Assembly: GCA_964019055.1 (NCBI GenBank) | Contig: OZ025207.1 | Coordinates: 21,582,617-21,646,616 of the forward strand | Direction: 5' to 3' | From: Anthopleura xanthogrammica | Taxonomy: Eukaryota > Cnidaria > Anthozoa > Actiniaria > Actiniidae | Length of the DNA: 64,000 bases | Part shown: positions 59,701 to 64,000 of the stretch, piece by piece | Layout of the letters: every line of letters begins with the position of its first letter | How positions within the stretch are numbered: position 1 is the stretch's first letter | The notes under the pieces: model-generated | Seen by the model: only the letters and a program-made list of their open reading frames with translations | Databases searched by the model: none | Told to the model about the DNA's origin: nothing | Made by a program: the position numbers and the translations under genes

Positions 59701-60044
59701 GCCAAATGTTGTTTTCTCAGACAAACGTCTTCACTGCAGCCTAGAAACGTAACGTCTTGCATCGAGATCTAAATCGAGGCCTATTTCAAATTTGAAAGAT
59801 TCAAAACAAATTTGTAATCAAGGCTGGTTTTACTTGGTACCAGAGGAATTCTTAACCGTTTACACGAAACCTTCTCTTTAATTTATCGGCTAGTTAGTTT
59901 TGAAACTTCCGGGCTCGATATGTCTGTAAAAATGTGCCGGTTTGACAGTAAAAAAAATGCTCGAAACTATTAGAAACTAAGAAAACTGTTAGAGATTACC
60001 TCTTGGGATTCTTAACTTCTTCAGTGACGTCATTAAGAGCGTCC
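56709..60044 (-). CDS. SLC7-family amino-acid transporter, copy 2 (exons 5-11 only)
   Basis: Exons 60044-60000, 59476-59353, 58767-58661, 58486-58390, 58196-58041, 57061-56884 and 56782-56709 correspond one to one in length and phase to exons 5-11 of copy 1 (45, 124, 107, 97, 156, 178 and 74 bp). It encodes [47 protein letters not shown] and the same C-terminal tail beginning [16 protein letters not shown]. No stop or frameshift is seen. Exons 1-4 are not in the 4 kb upstream, which is filled by a LINE; they may lie beyond the window or be lost. The exon 7 border again reads AAG/TTAAGT. The exon 9 donor is provided by a transposon end (57414-58041). Confidence 0.85.
57414..58041. mobile_element. 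628-bp TTAA-flanked MITE at a splice donor
   Basis: TTAA at 57410-57413 and 58042-58045 flank inverted termini GGTGACTGACTAC. No transposase is visible; TTAA targets fit Kolobok or piggyBac relatives. On the minus strand the insertion lies directly behind transporter exon 9, so the junction reads CCCTTTAAG/GTGACT and the last base of the exon is the element's first base. Confidence 0.88.
58851..59030. mobile_element. Intronic MITE, imperfect about 30-bp TIRs
   Basis: ACCTTATCGGC at 58851 and GCCGATAAGGT ending 59030, with further imperfect pairing (GCGTTGAAATGTAC and GTACATAGCAATGCG). It lies between exons 6 and 7 of transporter copy 2. Confidence 0.65.
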
Positions 60045-60381
60045 CTGTCAAATTAAAAAAAACAACAAATAAACAAACCATTAAAGAAAGAAAAAAAGAA
60101 CGCAAGAGAAAAAAAAAATGAATGAATGATTGAAGAAAAGAAGAAACGAATGAATAAAAAAGTCTAAATATCCCTCATCACTATTTATGTGGCATGGTCC
60201 CTCATATGGGACCATGGCTGGAAAAAATTGCGCAATGACTCTGGACTACACACTATTGGACACACTATTGCGCATACGTTGACTAGCCGAGAATTTTTTC
60301 TTACTATTTGTGACGTAATCAAGACGGTTTGAAAACACTTCATTAATACCGCTCTATAGCACACCGTGGTATGTGTGACCG

Positions 60382-63300
60382 TTGAACATGGCGGACAAGA
60401 ATTTTACTGCTCTCACTATTTTTATCATTTTTGCCGTATTGCTTCAACATAAGCTTTACGGAACCTCACATGAGACAAATGTCGGTTCAATCTCTAATCC
60501 AAGCTATCACGAACCGAGGAAAAGCCGTTGGATAATTTGCAGAAGTCGAATTTCATACTACAACAACAGTTCTGCCACCTTCCAACTTCAAAGGCCGCTT
60601 CTGATCGGAATCCATCCTAATCCTGGACCCAACAATAACCAAGATTAAGACTCAACATTTTCTAACCCTGGACCTCATGCAAGATCTAAAGATAGTAACC
60701 AGAATACTCGTGGAACACCCAAGAAAAATACTGAACTTTCGATCTTTTACACTAACGCTCGAAGTATTGTTAACAAAATTAGCATACTGAACCTTGAAGT
60801 AGCTAACAAGCCCTTCGACATTATCGTGCTAACTGAAACTCACTTGGATAACACCATTGCTGACAGTGAAATCATCCCTGAAAATTACACAGTTTTCAGA
60901 CACGACCGCAAGAATAATGGTCGCCTTGGTGGAGGAGTACTTATCGCAGTTCGAGATCATATTAAAGCTGCATCAAGGGAGATAATAGGTTGTGACTCCG
61001 AAATGATCTTCGTTGACATAATATTTCTTAACAACCACAAGACTACATTAGGTGTTTTTTATAGGCCTCCTAATAACGATCCAAAGCCTCTTGAAGATTT
61101 GCAAGCCGTTCTTAATGATATTTCCACAACTGAGCTCGTACTTCTTGGAGATTTTAATTTACCAGAGTTCGATTGGACTAACTCCAGACCTTTAAAAAAT
61201 TCTGAAAACTACATTCTACTGACAGATATTATGCAAGACAATTTCTTCACTCAACTAGTATGTGAACCTACCAGAGAACGAAACGTGCTGGACCTTGTGT
61301 TTACTACATCACCCGATATTATTGATGATTTACTGGTTGGGGAACCATTTTCCGATCATAACTCTATTACATTCACACTACTTGGATCACCATACGCCAA
61401 ACGTAAATCACAAAAATACGTCTACTGCTACAAGAAAGCTGACTGGGATTCATTGAGCTCACTTCTTTCTTATATTCCGTGGCACTGTGCATTTCTTGAG
61501 GATAATATTGATTACAACTGGACCTGCTGGAAAGATTTACTATTTGCAGCCGTGGATGAGTGTATTCCGAAACGGAAACCTAAAAAGAAACCCCATGCGC
61601 CATGGATATCAAAAGAACTTATAATGCTATGCAAAAAGAAGAAGTCACTCTACAAGAGAGCAAAAAGAAGTAACAATGAGAATTTGTGGGCAAAGTACCG
61701 TAGATTAAACAACACAGTTAAACGGAAATGCAATATGGCTCGGTGGACGTATATCAACGATTTAGCGCAGGATTTAAAGGAAAACGACCCCAAGCCTTTC
61801 TGGAACTTCGTAAAATCTAAACGTAAAGGAACGAATGATCTCATATCCCTGAAAATCGACGACTCTATCTTAACTGATGATTACGATATCGCCTGTAGCA
61901 TGAACGAGTATTTTTCTTCAGTCTTTACTGTAGAAAACCATGACACTTTTCCGACACTAAACCGCATTGTTGACAAAAAACTGGAAAACATCTATTGTTC
62001 GACTAATGAAGTCAAGAAATATCTTCTGAGCCTGAAGTCTAACAAATCCCCAGGGCCAGATTACATTCCATCGCGTATACTGAAAGAGTACGCATCAATG
62101 CTGGCACCTTCCATAACAGTATTGTTAAATAAATCATTTACCTCTGGTATTCTACCTCACGACTGGAAAATAGCTGACGTTACGCCAATCCACAAGAAAG
62201 GTTCTAAACACCTTAGAGAAAACTACCGCCCAATCTCATTCACATCGATTGTATGTAAAATTGGTGAAAGAATTATCAAAAACAATGTTATCGAATTCTG
62301 GCGTGAATTGAACGTATTAAACAACAACCAGTTTGGTTACCTTCAAGGAAGATCTACTGTAACTCAACTGCTATCTACTGTTAATGACTGGGTGAAGTCA
62401 AGAAATTCTTCTATCCCTACGGACGTAATTTTCCTTGACCTGGCGAAAGCCTTTGACAGCGTGCCACACGAACGTTTGCTCCTAAAACTAAACATGAACG
62501 GTATAAACGGGAGCTTACTTCTATGGTTCAGAAATTTTCTCACAAATCGACACCAACGTGTGGTTATAAGAGGAACTCGTTCAAATTGGCTTCCTGTGGC
62601 ATCTGGAACACCTCAAGGTACAATTCTAGGACCCATCTTGTTCTTACTATACATTAACGACATCACAGATTGCATTACTTCTAATGTGAAACTGTACGCG
62701 GATGACACCAAGATTTACAGGCAGCTTATTGACCCAGTTCTAGACACACAAGCTCTTCAACATGACCTCGACCACCTTACAGAATGGGCGAGCACATGGC
62801 AGTTACGCTTTAATAACGAGAAATGTGAATCTATGCGTATAACCCACTTGCGCGACAAGTCCAAACCGAATTACATCTTGGAGAAGACCTTGAAGGACGT
62901 TAATAGTTTCAAAGATCTTGGTGTTACTATCTCCAACAACCTATCTTGGAGTGAACACGTTGGCATCACCGTAAATAAAGCTAACAAAGTCTTAGGGACT
63001 ATTTTACGAACTGTTGGCACCGCCAATACCACAGTCTTTTCGATGCTATATATGTCACTCGTACGGCCAATCCTCGAATATGCGTCACCCGTTTGGTGTC
63101 CACACCTAGTGAAAGACATAACTGCATTGGAAAAAGTACAAAGAAGAGCCTCCAGATTAGCCCTTCGACAAACTAGAGGGGAAATGCCGTACGAAGAAAG
63201 ATGTGAAACATTGAAGTGGCCTACTCTCTCGACCCGCAGAGACTATCTGACTCTTACTGAATGTTATAAAATAGTTTTCGGCTTAGGTATTCTAAATTTT

Positions 63301-63507
63301 CACGATTTTTTTGAATTTACTAAAGTTAGGTCTACTAGAGCTAATCACTCCTATAAGCTTTACGTTAAAGCAGCCAGAGTTAACTGCTACAAATTTTCCT
63401 TTTTCGTCAGAGTTGTTAACATGTGGAACAACCTACCTAAAGATATCGTTGAAGCCGATGGGTTTAAATTATTTAAACAGAAACTGAAGTCTCACTTAGG
63501 TGCATAG
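60382..63507 (+). pseudogene. Near-intact LINE ORF (endonuclease and RT), one nonsense codon
   Basis: A frame starting MNMADKNFTALTIF has a hydrophobic N-terminus and reaches TAA at 60646-60648. The same frame is then open to 63507. Past the stop it encodes an endonuclease (FYTNARSIVNKI, LLGDFNLPEFDW, FSDHNSITF) and a reverse transcriptase (VIFLDLAKAFDSVPHE, GTPQGTILGPILF, LYADDTKIY), then the C-terminal block ILEYASPVWCPHLVKDI and FKLFKQKLKSHL. Apart from the single stop it is one ORF of 1,041 codons. It lies opposite to transporter copy 2, upstream of its exon 5, presumably in intron 4. It is from a different lineage than the LINE at 50-54 kb. Confidence 0.9.
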
Positions 63508-64000
63508 TGTTCACTAAATACTGCGCCAAACACACTTATATATTTACACTCAAACTAGTATACATCTATTAGCATATATTTATAGTATAGTCAAGATTAA
63601 GGAGGAGACGGGTTCACTGTTGCTCCGGGTTTCATGCTCGCGCGCCCATCAGACAGACTTTAAAGTCTGTCTGGTGGGTGCGCGGGCGTGGTGCTCGGGG
63701 TGGCGAAGAGCTTGTCTCTTCTTTAATCAGTATATATTTATATATTTATATTTCCATTTTATAACGAATTTTTCGCTAATTACGCTGCTTAGGGATTTTT
63801 TCCTTTTCAATGTATTTCTTGTCTTGTTTTGCCGTTTTTTGGGGGGAGTTTTTACATAGGGTTAACCTCATAACTTCCTTTCAAGTCGCCTATTATTTAG
63901 CTTTATTGTCCGATTTGTATCGCCTTTTGCTTGTATTTGCTCTTAATTTTATTAGTTGTCAACAATTTATTTGCGATTTGAATAAACTATGTATATATGT
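63508..64000 (+). repeat. LINE 3' UTR with a strong hairpin, cut by the window edge
   Basis: Between the stop and the edge lies GC-rich sequence with a long stem: CGCGCCCATCAGACAGACTT at 63640 pairs with AAGTCTGTCTGGTGGGTGCG. The AATAAACTATGTATATATG near 63980 may be close to the element's end. Confidence 0.6.

Overview
The window looks like nuclear DNA of a cnidarian, most likely an anthozoan such as a stony coral or sea anemone. This is inferred, not searched. The sequence is AT-rich, its genes have GT-AG introns, and it holds DIRS-, Penelope-, CR1/L2- and Merlin-type elements, tRNA-derived SINEs and many foldback elements, a mix typical of coral genomes. No prokaryotic, organellar or viral gene organisation is visible.

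0-27 kb is almost entirely layered mobile DNA. A decayed transposon-like gene (2.6-12.8 kb) is split by a 7.4-kb TTAA-target transposon (4387-11769). That transposon has 1.43-kb inverted repeats and a six-exon gene on the minus strand for a large protein with a C2HC zinc finger. Removing the insert and one TTAA copy restores the host reading frame. Further right are a hAT-like foldback element with another inside it (14.7-18.3 kb), a Merlin/ISXO2 transposase whose N-terminal region is split by a 65-bp tandem array (19.0-20.4 kb), LINE remnants, a foldback element holding a head-to-head pair of Penelope-like retroelements (21.8-25.0 kb), and a DIRS fragment (25.0-26.1 kb).

27.7-60.1 kb holds the host genes, all on the minus strand. 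Two SLC7-type (LAT-like) amino-acid transporter genes are present: copy 1 is complete (11 exons, 494 codons plus stop, 39478-46259), and copy 2 shows exons 5-11 (56709-60044). Downstream of each lie genes of an unrecognised secreted-protein family: C, B and A after copy 1, and D after copy 2. Each family gene has two main coding exons joined in phase 1, a signal peptide, and an upstream leader exon next to a conserved block of about 115 bp. The layout suggests segmental duplication of a transporter plus secreted-protein unit, with local expansion of the secreted gene.

Two nearly intact LINEs (50.2-54.0 kb with one frameshift; 60.4-64.0 kb with one nonsense codon) lie between the copies and inside the upstream intron of copy 2. 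A 628-bp TTAA element sits exactly at a splice donor of transporter copy 2, and its own terminus supplies the GT. Both transporter copies share an apparent TT instead of GT at one donor.
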